Shown piece by piece: positions 7,918-18,994 of a stretch of DNA of 64,000 nucleotides. Positions within the stretch are counted from its first letter, which is position 1, and every line of letters starts with the position of its first letter. Both the position numbers and the translations under genes were made by a program. The DNA comes from DT-68 sp965263245 (GTDB lineage: Bacteria; Bacillota_I; Bacilli_A; Mycoplasmatales; Metamycoplasmataceae), in the NCBI GenBank assembly GCA_965263245.1, contig CBDHHR010001146.1, forward strand, positions 980,361-1,044,360. Direction: 5' to 3'. The notes below the pieces were generated by a model that saw only the letters and a program-made list of their open reading frames with translations, had not been told where the DNA came from and ran no database searches.

Positions 7918-10374
7918 TTATTTTAAATTTAATTCTTTTTCAAATTTTTTGATTAATTTTAAATACCAATCACTTTCAAAGTTTTCTACATAATCAATTA
8001 ATTTTTTAGGATCTAAATGGATTACTCCATTTCTTATTTCTCTTAATTTATTATTTTGAATTTTTACTTCTTCAAATTTATCAATTAAATCTTTTCTAAA
8101 TAATGAAATAAAAAATATTGCATATTCTTTAAAATTTGTTAAAAATTTATGTAAATCTTCTTTTTTGTTTTTGTTTTCACAAAATTTTTCCATTGATTTA
8201 TAAGTATGAGTTTTATATTCGTGTGGATTAAATCTAGAATTTATTCACTTATTTTTACTTGTAATAATTTTATTTCCGACATATTGATGAATAGAATCAA
8301 ATTCATTTTTATAAAAATCAATTATTTCTTTATTTCAAGATGATTCAAAATCAAATATGTTATTTTCTTTAGTATTATTAATAATATTTATATTTCTTTG
8401 ATAGTCTTCTTTAGAATTTTTATCCAACATTTTTTTATCTTTAATTTCATTTTTATAAAAATTAAATAAATTTTTAAAAATTTTATTTAAATCATATTCT
8501 TTTTTTAACTTACTCTTATTACTTTTATAAGAACTATCAATAGTAATTTTAATTCCTTTTTTATGTTTGGAATTTTTTACTTTTTCTAACATTTTGTCAA
8601 TCATTTTTGATTTTTTAGATCTTAAATATTTTTTTATTTCTTTTTGTATTAAATTTTTAAAATTTGGTCGATTAAAATTTAAATATTCATTTTTTAAATC
8701 TAAAATTTTTTGAATAAATTTATCTTCTCTATTTAAATCATTTAAATTTTCTTTTTTTCTTATAAATCATTCTTTAATTATTTCAATGAATTGATCAAAA
8801 TTATTTTCTTTAATGCATTTTATTAATAATCAATAATTATTTTTTAGTTCATTTTTTAAATCATCATTTTTTAAAGTGTTTTTGTTTTGATCATTTTTTA
8901 AACTTTTAAGATTTTTTAATTTATATTTTTTTGAAAAAGATAACACTTTAAAAATAAATTTTAGTAGTTGTTTTTCTGTTAAATTTGGACTATCATAATT
9001 GTTTTTATAACATTTTATTAAGTCATATTCTTTATATTCAAAATTTTTCTTCCCCATATTTTTTCGATCATCAAAAAAGAATTTAATAACATTTTCTTTA
9101 TTAATATTTTTTTCTCAATCTAAAAATTTTAATATTTTATTTGAATTAATTAGTTTAATCTCATTATTATCTTTTTTTAAAATTGCAATATATCTTTTGG
9201 GATAAATAATATTTTTTTTCTTTTGAAATTGTTTTAAATCTTTATTAATTAAATAAAAATCATTTGTTTTAAATTGAATTAATTTCAAATTTTTATTTAT
9301 TTCTTGTTGTTTATCTTTAATTTTTAATATTTTTTTCTCTAAATTAGATCAATCTTTTTTGTCTTTTAAGTCATTTTTTTTAATAATTAAAGATTTAAGT
9401 TCATTTAAATATTTTTGATTTAAATTTTTTCATTTTTTAATATTTTTATCTTTTTCTCCAAAAAAATTAGTTAGATTATTTAGGTTATTTTTATACATAT
9501 TAATAACTTTATATTCTTTATCACCACTAAAAGTTAGTTCTAATAAACAATAAAAAGTGTAATATATTTGATGTTTTTTTCATTTTTTATCATCTTTAAA
9601 TTTTTCAACAGAATTTATTTTATAAAAATTATTTATTAAATTTAAAAGGAGATGAATTTTTTTATCTTGAAAATCTATTTTATTTTTATCTTTTTTTTCA
9701 AATTTAAATAATATCTTTTCTTTATTAAATAAAATTGAATAAAAATCTTCAGGAATATCATTTTTGAGATAATCTTTTGATTTTTTAATTTCATTTATTA
9801 TTTTTAAAAACAACTTATATTCATGTTTTTTTAAAAACGGAATTACAAATAACAAATAAATAAACTCTTTTTTATTTTGGTCTTTTAAAAAGTCAATTGA
9901 AAATTTATTATCACTTAAAATTTCTATAATAAATTTAAAAAAATCACTATTTGCTTCAAATAAATTGTTTAAATATATTTCGTTTGTATCAAAATTTTTA
10001 TGAGAATAAATATTTCTTATTAAATCAATTAACAAAAAGAAAATATGTAATTTTGAACTAATTTTATTAGCTTTTAGTATGTTCTTTTTTTCAATTGAAG
10101 ATTTTCTTGTATGTTCATTTATTTTTTGATCTAATGTTATAAAAAAGTATTTTAAATCTAGCAAATCTTTATTTTTATTTTTTTCACTTATTTCTTTTAT
10201 TTTAAAGTTTTTATTATTTACAAATTTATCTTTTTGATTAAACTTAATTTCTTCATTTTGATCTTTAATTACAAATGGATTTTTTAATTTGTTTAAAACT
10301 TCAAATGAATTATTATTAGATAAATTCGAAAATAAAGCTAAAACATCACTAATTTTTATATTTTTGTATTGCAT
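7918..10374 (-). CDS. cas13: Compact Cas13-like RNA-guided ribonuclease with two HEPN motifs
   Basis: One continuous 818-codon frame; I checked every gap, and all internal stops are TGA (Trp). HEPN motif 1 is R120-NIYS-H125 within LLIDLIRNIYSHKNFDTNEI; HEPN motif 2 is R781-NGVI-H786 within LREIRNGVIHLD. Two R-X4-H sites about 660 residues apart, next to a CRISPR array, define Cas13: crRNA-guided target-RNA binding assembles the two HEPN domains into a composite RNase that also cuts bystander RNA. The middle is Lys/Asn-rich and unrecognisable by eye. Known Cas13a proteins are about 1150-1400 residues with HEPN1 in the middle. Here both motifs lie near the ends, as in Cas13b or the small Cas13bt/X/Y proteins, yet the repeat resembles VI-A. 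Subtype is unresolved, possibly new. AAAGGAGA lies 6 nt before the ATG. No cas1/cas2 is adjacent. Confidence 0.85.
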
Positions 10375-10445
10375 ATAATTCTCCTTTTAAAATTATAATA
10401 AATATATTTTTAATGAATAGTTATTTACAAAAAAGTTAAAATAAT

Positions 10446-11216
10446 CTATTTAATATTAAATACTTCTAAAGCATTTTCATATATTTTTTTAACAATTTTT
10501 TCTTTGTTGTTTTGATCTAAAAAACTTGCTACAAAATCAGTCACATACTTAACGTTTTTTGGTTTATTCATCTTCCCTCTAACTGGTTCAGGTGCAAGGT
10601 AAGGAGCATCAGTTTCAGTTAAAAGTTTTTCTAGCGGAACAACTTTTAATGACTCTCTTAAATCACTACTTTTTTTAAACGTTATTATTCCCGAAAAAGA
10701 AACATAACAACCAAGATCTACAAACTTTTTAGTTCATTCTTTATTCATCGTGTTGCAATGAATTATAAAAGTTAAATTTTGGTATTTTTTATCAGCAATA
10801 AAATCAAATGTTTCTTGTTCGGCATTACGAGTATGAACCACGACAGGAAGATGATATTTTTTAGCATAATCAAGGTGTTTTTTAAATATTTCTTGTTGAA
10901 TTTTTAATGGTGGATTATTTTTTCAATATAAATCAATTCCGCACTCACCAACACCAATTATGTCTTTAGGATTAATGTTTTCTAGTCAATTAATTAAATT
11001 TAAAGATTTAGAATAGCTAGGATGAAGCGCTACTAAAGCATAAACATTTGAATATTTTTTTGACATTTTTATTGCTAACAAAGAATCTTTTTTAGTAGTT
11101 CCAGGAACAATTATTTTGTCTACATTTTTTTCTAAAGCTTCATTAATGTTTTTTTCTAAATCATTAATAAACTCTTTAGAGTTTAAATGACCATGGGTGT
11201 CTATGTATTTATTCAT
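10446..11216 (-). CDS. tatD: TatD family metal-dependent deoxyribonuclease
   Basis: 256 residues, normal for TatD. Metal-site residues are visible in order: DTHGHLN (HxH) at residues 6-12, GECGIDLYW (bridging Glu), VVHTRNA (His), FIIHCN (His) and TETDAPYL (Asp). TatD enzymes are Mg-dependent 3'-5' exonucleases linked to DNA repair and DNA turnover. It sits between the Cas13-like gene (71-nt gap) and the surface-protein array. It shows no sign of transfer and is probably the chromosomal anchor to the right of the defence locus. Confidence 0.93.
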
Positions 11217-11236
11217 AGATAAATTATAAATAAAAG

Positions 11237-11269
11237 TAAAAAAATCAAGAGAAATTATTATCTTGATTT
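11237..11269 (-). terminator. Intrinsic terminator after the first surface-protein gene
   Basis: On the minus strand AAATCAAGA, a 10-nt loop and TCTTGATTT followed by T5, 42 nt past the stop at 11311. Confidence 0.75.
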
Positions 11270-11310
11270 TTAAATTTAAAAATTAATAATAAATGTAAAT
11301 ATTAAAACAA

Positions 11311-14025
11311 TTAATCACTAGGTTTTTGTCATGAATTTACATAACCATCACCGTTTTGATTTGCTTTAAGAACTTGAAGTTTTGTAAAAAAATATTTTCA
11401 AACATTATTAATTTTTTTAGATTTTGTATTACTCATTACTCAAAGATTTTTAAATTCATCTTGGAAAATTATTCCATGTGTACCATTAAGAACACTTGAA
11501 TCATTTATTAATCCACTATTATTAGCACTAGTTCAACCTGTACTTACATAACCATTTTTAGAATTATTTACCTCAAGAACTTGAAGACTTGTATTATTTC
11601 CTATTGCTCAAAGGTTTTTAAATTCATCTTGGAAGATTACTCCATAATTACCATCAGTAATATTTGAACCATTTGTTAATCCGCTATCATTAGCACTAGT
11701 TCAACCTGTACTTACATAATCATTTTTAGCATTATTTGCCTCAAGAACTTGAAGACTTGTTCCGTTTCCCATTGATCAAAGGTTTTTAAATTCATCTTGG
11801 AAGATTACTCCACCAGTTCCATCAATAATATTTGAACCATTTGTTAATCCACTATCATTAACACTTGTTCAACCTGTATTTACATAACCATTTTTAGCAT
11901 TATTTGCCTCAAGAACTTGAAGACTTGTATTATTTCCCATTGCTCAAAGGTTTTTAAATTCATCTTGGAAAATTTTTCCAAATAAACCATCAATGATGTT
12001 TGAACCATTTAATAATCCGCTATCATTAGCACTTGTTCAACCTGTATTTACATAATCATCACCAACTTGATTTACCTCAAGAACTTGGAGTCTTGTACTA
12101 ACCCCCATTGTTCAAAGGTTTTTAAATTCATCTTGAAAGACTACTCCACCTTTTCCACTAGTAATGTTTGAACCATTTGTTAATCCACTATCATTAGCGC
12201 TAGTTCAACCTGTACTTACATAACCATTTTTAGAATTATTTACCTTAAGAACTTGAAGACTTGTTCCGTTTCCCATTGATCAAAGGTTTTTAAATTCATC
12301 TTGGAAGATTACTCCATTATTTCCATTAGTAATGTTTGAACCATTTGTTAATCCACTATCATTAGCACTAGTTCAACCTGTATTTACATAATCATCACCA
12401 ACTTCATTCACCTTAAGAACTTGAAGACTTGTATTATTTCCCATTGTTCAAAGGTTTTTAAATTCATCTTGGAAGACTACTCCACCTTGACCATTAGTAA
12501 TATTTGAACCATTTAATAATACATCACCACCAATTGAATTATCATTAATTCAACCTAAATTTGCATAATTATCACTATTTTGATTTGCTTTAAGAACTTG
12601 TAATTTTTGATTAAATCCCATTGATCAAAGGTTTTTAAATTCATCTTGAAAAATTGTTCCTTGATAACCATTGATAATATTTGAATTTTTTAATAAATTA
12701 ATTTTTTCAACATCAATGTTTAATATTGAAGTTGTAGAGTCAATAGTAATAATAAGGGTAGTTTGAGTTTTAACTCCCATATCTAAAGTTGAAAGACTAG
12801 TACTAATTTTTGAAAGATCATCATTAGTTAAAAAAGGGTTTTCTTTTTGAAGTTGATTTTTAATTGCACTTTGAATTTCACCTTGGTTTTCAGTTGAAAC
12901 ATTAGGAGCAATTAAAATATCTTTATCAGTGATTTTTTCTTTAATTTGGTTTATTTTATCTTGAGGAGTGATAGTTAAAGATTGTTTTGCACTAAAACCT
13001 TGAACTTCAACATCAACATTATTTTTGGAAAGAATTAAAATAATACCAGTTGGTGGTTGATCGTTTGTTGGTAAATTATCACTAGAATTTTTAACTTCTA
13101 AAGAAGCTCCATCTAAATCAATTTCATCATAACCATCTAAATTTTCAATTGCACTTTTAATTGAATCTTTGTTATGAGTAATTGTTTTATCTTCGCTTGG
13201 AGCATAAACTTCTACTTCTTTAGTTTCTAAATTTTCTAAACTTGATTTTAATTGATTAAGTTCTTCTGTAATTTCATTAACTTGATCACTATCAAGTTGC
13301 TTAGCACTAAAACCAGTTAACTCACTATTATAAGTACCTTTTGAAAGAATAAAAATAATGTTTATGGGACTTTGTTCACTTGAAGGTAAGTTATTAGAAT
13401 TTTCTTTTACTTTAATTTCTACTTCTTTTACTTTAAAATCAATTTCTGAATAACCTTCTACTTGCTTAAGCGTATTTAAAATTGCATCTTTATTACCATT
13501 AACACTTTTGTCGCCAACTTTAGCTTTAAGTTCTAAAGTTTTTGTTACTAAATTAGTTAAAGCGGTTTTTACACTTTTAACATCAGCAATAATTTCTTGC
13601 TGATTTTGCTCTCTTATAACAAAATAAGGTTTTTCAGAATCAAGTGTTTTTGAATATTTTCCTTTTGAAACTTTAATTTGAATTTTTGTAAAGTTGGGTA
13701 AAATATCTTGATCGTTTTTCATTAAAATTTCAATTTTAACTTCTTTTAAATTTGTTTTGCCAATTAAAGTTTTAATTTTTGTAACAATTTTTTCTTGATT
13801 ATTAGCAACAATTTTACCTATTAAAGTACTTGCAAATTTTAATATTCTTTCATCTTGATTTTTTTCTTCAAGTATTTTAACTACACTTTCAACATCTTTT
13901 TGGTTTTGCTCATCTTGATTATCTTTATTAGTATTTAACAACACAATTGGTGTAACAATAATAGTTGCTAAAAATCCAATGGATGCTCCTAATAAAAGTA
14001 TTTTTTTAGTTTTTGATAATTTCAT
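11311..14025 (-). CDS. Surface protein: signal anchor, Lipoprotein_17-like domains, eight-blade propeller-like repeats
   Basis: 904 residues, read with TGA as Trp. Residues 9-31 (KILLLGASIGFLATIIVTPIVLL) are a membrane anchor with no lipobox Cys. Residues 45-345 hold three domains of about 100 residues resembling the Lipoprotein_17 (PF04200) family of mycoplasma surface proteins. A conserved linker (ITDKDILIAPNVST) follows. Then eight repeats of about 58 residues run to the end. Each has the order SGLTNGSNI, GxxGxIFQDEFKNLW, a Gly-containing turn, TSLQVLKVN and NGYVxTGWTSAND. The [IV]FQDxFKNLWxxG core resembles two-component-regulator propeller blades, so an eight-bladed beta-propeller facing outside is inferred. 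The C-terminus is NSWQKPSD, as in three paralogs. Host binding or immune evasion is plausible but not shown. Confidence 0.8.
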
Positions 14026-14125
14026 AATTTCCTTTATATTTTGAAATTATAAAATTGTTCCTTGCAAAAAAAAAAAAAAGTTCATTTAGTGAACTAAAAA
14101 GCTTATTTTAAAGACTTTAAGATTT
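14026..14125 (-). promoter_or_regulatory. Hairpin + T14 + TATAAT element before the surface gene starting at 14025
   Basis: On the minus strand: conserved block AAAGTCTTTAAAATAAGC, hairpin GTTCA-CTAAA-TGAAC, T14 (14066-14079), GCAAGGAACAATTT, TATAAT (14046-14051), AAAGGAAATT, ATG. The hairpin plus T-run reads as an intrinsic terminator for the upstream gene. The TATAAT is the promoter for the next. Confidence 0.7.
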
Positions 14126-14172
14126 TTTTGAACTAAAAAATTAATATTGAATATAAGTAAATAATAAAACAA

Positions 14173-15978
14173 TTAATCACTAGGTTTTTGTCATGAATTT
14201 ACATAACCATCACCATTTTGATTTACTTTAAGAACTTGGAGTTTTGTATAAATAATTTCTTTAGTTCCATCTTCAAGAGTTTTAGTTATTGGGGCCGCCA
14301 TTAATCAAAGGTTTTTAAATTCATCTTGAAAAATTACTGCACTTTTACCATTATCAATATTTAAACCATTTGTTAATCCGCTATTATTAGCATTAGTTCA
14401 ACCAGTAGCTTCATCATAACCATCATTATTTTCATTTACTTTAAGAACTTGAAGAGATTTTTTATGTGCTGTTGATCAAAGGTTTTTAAATTCATCTTGG
14501 AAAATTACTCCACTATGACCATTAGTAATATTTGAACCTTTTAATAATGCTTCTCCATCTTCACTATTATCATTAGTTCAAGAATCTACGTAACCATCAC
14601 CGTCTTCATTTACTTTAAGAACTTGAATAGGTCTTGCATATGCTGTTGATCAAAGATTTTTAAATTTATCTTGGAAAATTGTTCCGTAATAATGTCTATT
14701 AATATTTGAACCATTTGTTAATCCACTATTATTAGCACTAGTTCAACCAATAGCTTCATCATAACCATCATTATTTTCATTTACTTTAAGAACTTGAAGA
14801 GGTTTTCCATATCCCATTGATCAAAGATTTTTAAATTCATCTTGAAAAATTACTCCAGTTCCACCATCAGTAATGTTTGAACCTTTTAATAATGCTTCAC
14901 CATCTTCACTATTATCATTAGTTCAAGAATTTACATAACCATCACCATCTTCATTTACTTTAAGAACTTGAAGACTTGTATAAGAACCCATTGATCAAAG
15001 ATTTTTAAATTTATCTTGAAAAATTGCTCCTTGTTGACCATCAGTAATGTTTGAACCATTTGTTAATCCGCTATTATTAGCACTAGTTCAGCCAGTAGTT
15101 TCATCATAGCCATCACCGTCTTCATTTACTCTAAGAACTTGAAGTTTTTTACCTGGTGATATTGTTCAAAGATTTTTAAATTTATCTTGAAAAATTGCTC
15201 CTAAATAACCATCAGTAATGTTTGAACCTTTTGTTAATCCGCTATTATTGGCACTAGTTCAACCAGTAGCTTCATCATAGCCATCACCGTCTTCATTTAC
15301 TCTAAGAACTTGAAGAGGTGTTCTAATTCCCATTATTCAAAGGTTTTTAAATTCATCTTGAAAAATTACTCCGCTATTACCACTAAGAATGTTTGAACCT
15401 TTTGTTAATCCGCTATTATCATCAGTTCAACCAGTAGTTTCATCATAGCCATCACCGTTTTGATTTACTCTAAGAACCTGAAGTTTTTGATCTTTTCCCA
15501 TAGCTCAAAGGTTTTTAAATTTATCCTGAAAAATTCTTCCTAAATAACCATCAACAATATTTGAACCTTTTAATAAATTAGCTTTTTCAATATCAATGCT
15601 TAATGTTGAACTTATAGAATCAATACTAATAGTAAGAATGACTTGAGTTTTAACTCCTATACCTAATGATGAAAGATTTGTACTAATTTTTAAAAGATCA
15701 TTATTACTTAATAAAGAATTTTCTTTTTGAAGTTGATTTCTAATTGCAATTTGAATTTCACTTTGGTTTTGAGTTGAAACATTAGGAGCAATTAAAATAT
15801 CTTTATCTATTATTTTTTCTTTAATTTTTTTTATTTTTTCTTCATTTTTTTTGTTTTGTTTTTCTTGATTATTTTCATTAACATTAATTATTGTAACTGG
15901 AGTAACAATTGCAGTTAAAATTCCGATAGATGCTCCTAATAAAATAATTTTTTTAGTTTTTGACAATTTTTTTTTCAT
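14173..15978 (-). CDS. Surface protein: signal anchor and eight-blade propeller-like repeats, no Lipoprotein_17 domains
   Basis: 601 residues. The N-terminus MKKKLSKTKKIILLGASIGIL matches the 904-residue paralogs, but the three Lipoprotein_17-like domains are absent. The anchor passes almost directly into IDKDILIAPNVST and the 90-residue linker. Eight NLW-containing repeats then follow to NSWQKPSD. Several blades have GYDEATGWTDD or YVNSWTNDNSEDGEA variants not seen next door. It looks like an internal deletion of a longer paralog, or the ancestral short form. An unusually long 13-nt gap separates AAAGGAT from the ATG. Confidence 0.8.
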
Positions 15979-16090
15979 TTTTTTATTTAAAATCCTTTAT
16001 ATTTGGAATTATAAAATATGCTCTTCACAAAAAAAAAAAAAGGTTATTTAATAACCTAAGAAGCTTATTTTAAAGACTTTAAGATTTTTT
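15979..16090 (-). promoter_or_regulatory. Hairpin + T13 + TATAAT element before the surface gene starting at 15978
   Basis: Minus strand: hairpin AGGTTAT-TAA-ATAACCT, T13 (16029-16041), TATAAT (16008-16013). The stem differs from the 14-kb copy (GTTCA/TGAAC) on both sides, so pairing is conserved while sequence is not. Confidence 0.7.
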
Positions 16091-16133
16091 TGATTAAAAA
16101 ATTAGCAAGTAATGTAAGCAAATAATGAAAAAA

Positions 16134-18848
16134 TTAATCACTAGGTTTTTGTCATGAATTTACATAACCATCACCATTTTGATTTACTTTAAGAACTTGG
16201 AGTTTTGCAAAAAAATATTTTAAAACATTATTAATTTTTTTAGATTTTGTGGTACTCATTGCTCAAAGATTTTTAAATTCATCTTGGAAAATTATTCCAA
16301 GTGTACCATTAAGAATGCTTGAACCATTTGTTAATCCGCTATTATTATCATTAGTTCAACCTGTATTTACATAACCATTTTTAGCATTATTTACCTTAAG
16401 AACTTGAAGACTTGTATTATTTCCCATAGATCAAAGATTTTTAAATTCATCTTGAAAAATTGTTCCATAACTACCATTAATAATGTTTGAACCATTTGTT
16501 AATCCGCTATCATTAGCACTTGTCCAACCTGTATTTACATAACCATTTTTAGCATTATTTACCTTAAGAACTTGAAGACTTGTATTATTTCCCATTGTTC
16601 AAAGGTTTTTAAATTCATCTTGGAAGATTACTCCAGCAGTTCCATTAGTAATGTTTGAACCATTTGTTAATCCGCTATCATTAGCACTTGTTCAACCTGT
16701 ATTTACATAATCATCACCAGCTTGATTTACCTCAAGAACTTGAAGACTTGTTCCAGCTCCCAATGCTCAAAGATTTTTAAATTCATCTTGAAAGATTACT
16801 CCATAATTACCATCAGTAATATTTGAACCATTTGTTAATCCATTGTTAACATTGGTTCAAGCTGTAGTTTCATCATAGTCGTCACCATTTTCATTCACTC
16901 TAAGAACTTGAAGATTTGTATAAGCTCCCATTGCCCAAAGGTTTTTAAATTCATCTTGGAAGATTACTCCACCAGATCCATTAGTAATGTTTGAACCATT
17001 TGTTAATCCGCTATCATTAGCACTTGTTCAACCTGTATTTACATAACCATTTTTAGCATTATTTACCTTAAGAACTTGAAGACTTGTATTATTTCCCATT
17101 GTTCAAAGGTTTTTAAATTCATCTTGGAAGATTACTCCGCTAGATCCATTAGTAATGTTTGAACCATTTGTTAATCCGCTATCATTAGCACTTGTTCAAC
17201 CTGTATTTACATAACCATTTTTAGCATTATTTACCTTAAGAACTTGAAGACTTGTATTATTTCCCATTGTTCAAAGGTTTTTAAATTCATCTTGGAAGAT
17301 TACTCCAGCAGTTCCATTAGTAATGTTTGAACCTTTTAATAATGAATCACCACCAATTGAATTATCATTAATTCAACCTACATTTGCATAATTATCACTA
17401 TTTTGATTTGTTTTAAGAACTTGTAATTTTTGTTTAAATCCCATTGATCAAAGGTTTTTAAATTCATCTTGAAAAATTCTTCCTTGATAACCATTAATAA
17501 TATTTGAATTTTTTAATAAATTAATTTTTTCAACATCAATTCTTAATGTTGAGATTATAGAATCAACATTAAAAATAAGATTAGTTTGAGTTTTAACTCC
17601 TAAAGTCAAAGATGAAAGATTAGTGCTAATTTTTGAAAGATCATCATTATTTAAAAAGGGGGTTTCTTTTTGAAGTTGGTTTTTAATTGCACTTTGAATT
17701 TCGTTTTGGTTTTGCGTTGAAACATTAGGAGCAATTAAAATGTCTTTATCAGTTATTTTTTCTTTAATTTGGTTTATTTTATCTTGAGGAGTAATAGTTA
17801 AAGATTGTTTAGCGCTAAAACCTTGAACTTCAACATTAACATTATTTTTGGAAAGAATTAAAATAATACTAGTTGCTAATTCATCATTATTTGGTAAATT
17901 ATCACTAGAATTTTTTACTTCTAAAGATGCTCCATCTAAATCAATTTCATCATAACCATCTAAATTTTCAATTGAACTTTTAATTGAATTTTTATTATGA
18001 GTAATTGTTTTATCTTCACTTGGAGCATAAACTTCTACTTCTTTTGTTTCTAAATTTTCTAAACTTGATTTTAATTGATTAAGTTCTCTTGTAATAATAT
18101 TAACTTGATTAGGAGCGAGTTGCTTAGCAATAAAACCAGTTAGCTCAGTATTATAAGTACCTTTTGAAAGAATAAAAATAATGCTTGTAGGAGTTGCACT
18201 ATGTAAAGGTAATTGGTTAGAATTTTCTTTTACTTTAATTTTTACTTCTTTTTCTTTAAAATCAATCTCTGAATAACCTTTTATTTGTTTAAGGGTATTT
18301 AAAATTGCATCTTTATTGCCATTAACACTTTTATCATCAACTTTAGCTTTAAGTTCTAAAGTTTTTGTTCCTAAATTAGTTAAAGCACTTTTAACACTAT
18401 TAACATCAGCAATGATTTCTTGCTCGTTTTGTTCTCTTATAACAAAATAAGATTTTTCAGAATTAACTGTTTTTGAATATTTTCCTTTTGAAACTTTAAT
18501 TTGAATTTTTGCAAAATTAGGTGAAATATCTTGATCATTTTCCATTAAAATTTCAATTTTAACTTCTTTTAAATTTGTTTTACCAATTAAAGTTTTAATT
18601 TTTGCAATGATTTTTGCTTGATTATTAGCAATAATTTTACTTTTTGCATCACTAGGTAAAGTAATTATTTTTTCTTCATCATTTTTTTCTTCAAGAATTT
18701 TAACTACACTTTCAACATCTTTTTGGTTTTGTTCATCTTGATTATCTTCGTTATTATTAAGCAATACAATGGGAGTAACAATCATAGTTACTAAAATTCC
18801 AATCGAAGCTCCTAATAAAATAAATTTTTTTGTTTTTGATAATTTCAT
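16134..18848 (-). CDS. Surface protein, 904-residue paralog with Lipoprotein_17-like domains and eight propeller-like repeats
   Basis: Same length (904 residues) and layout as the gene at 11311-14025: signal anchor with no Cys, three Lipoprotein_17-like domains, ITDKDILIAPNVST linker, eight NLW repeats, NSWQKPSD end. The two differ by patches. Domain 1 reads EEKIITLPSDAKSKIIANNQ here against DERILKFASTLIGKIVANNQ there, and blades 4 and 5 carry different turn sequences (AMGAYTN, ALGAGTS). Patchy identity of this kind suggests gene conversion among paralogs. Confidence 0.8.
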
Positions 18849-18955
18849 AATTTCCTTTATATTTTGAAATTATAAAATTGTTCCTTGCAAAAAAAAAAAA
18901 AAGTTTATTTAGTAAGCTAAAAAGCTTATTTTAAAGACTTTAAGATTTTTTTAGT
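18849..18955 (-). promoter_or_regulatory. Hairpin + T14 + TATAAT element before the surface gene starting at 18848
   Basis: T14 at 18889-18902, same -10 and ribosome binding site as the 14-kb copy. The hairpin GCTTA/TAAAC here has one mismatch. Confidence 0.65.
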
Positions 18956-18994
18956 TAAAAAAATAATAATCAATATAAATAAATAATGAAATAA

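Noticed and set aside
7622..7993. 123-codon open frame on the plus strand across the CRISPR array
   Set aside because: Its repeated FSPVLFYTGAN peptide is just the translated CRISPR repeat; it has no ribosome binding site and overlaps the array and the effector 3' end.
7918..10374. Several separate small genes or a pseudogene in place of one Cas13-like gene
   Set aside because: All apparent breaks are TGA codons in the same frame; codon-by-codon reading of the gaps found no TAA or TAG.
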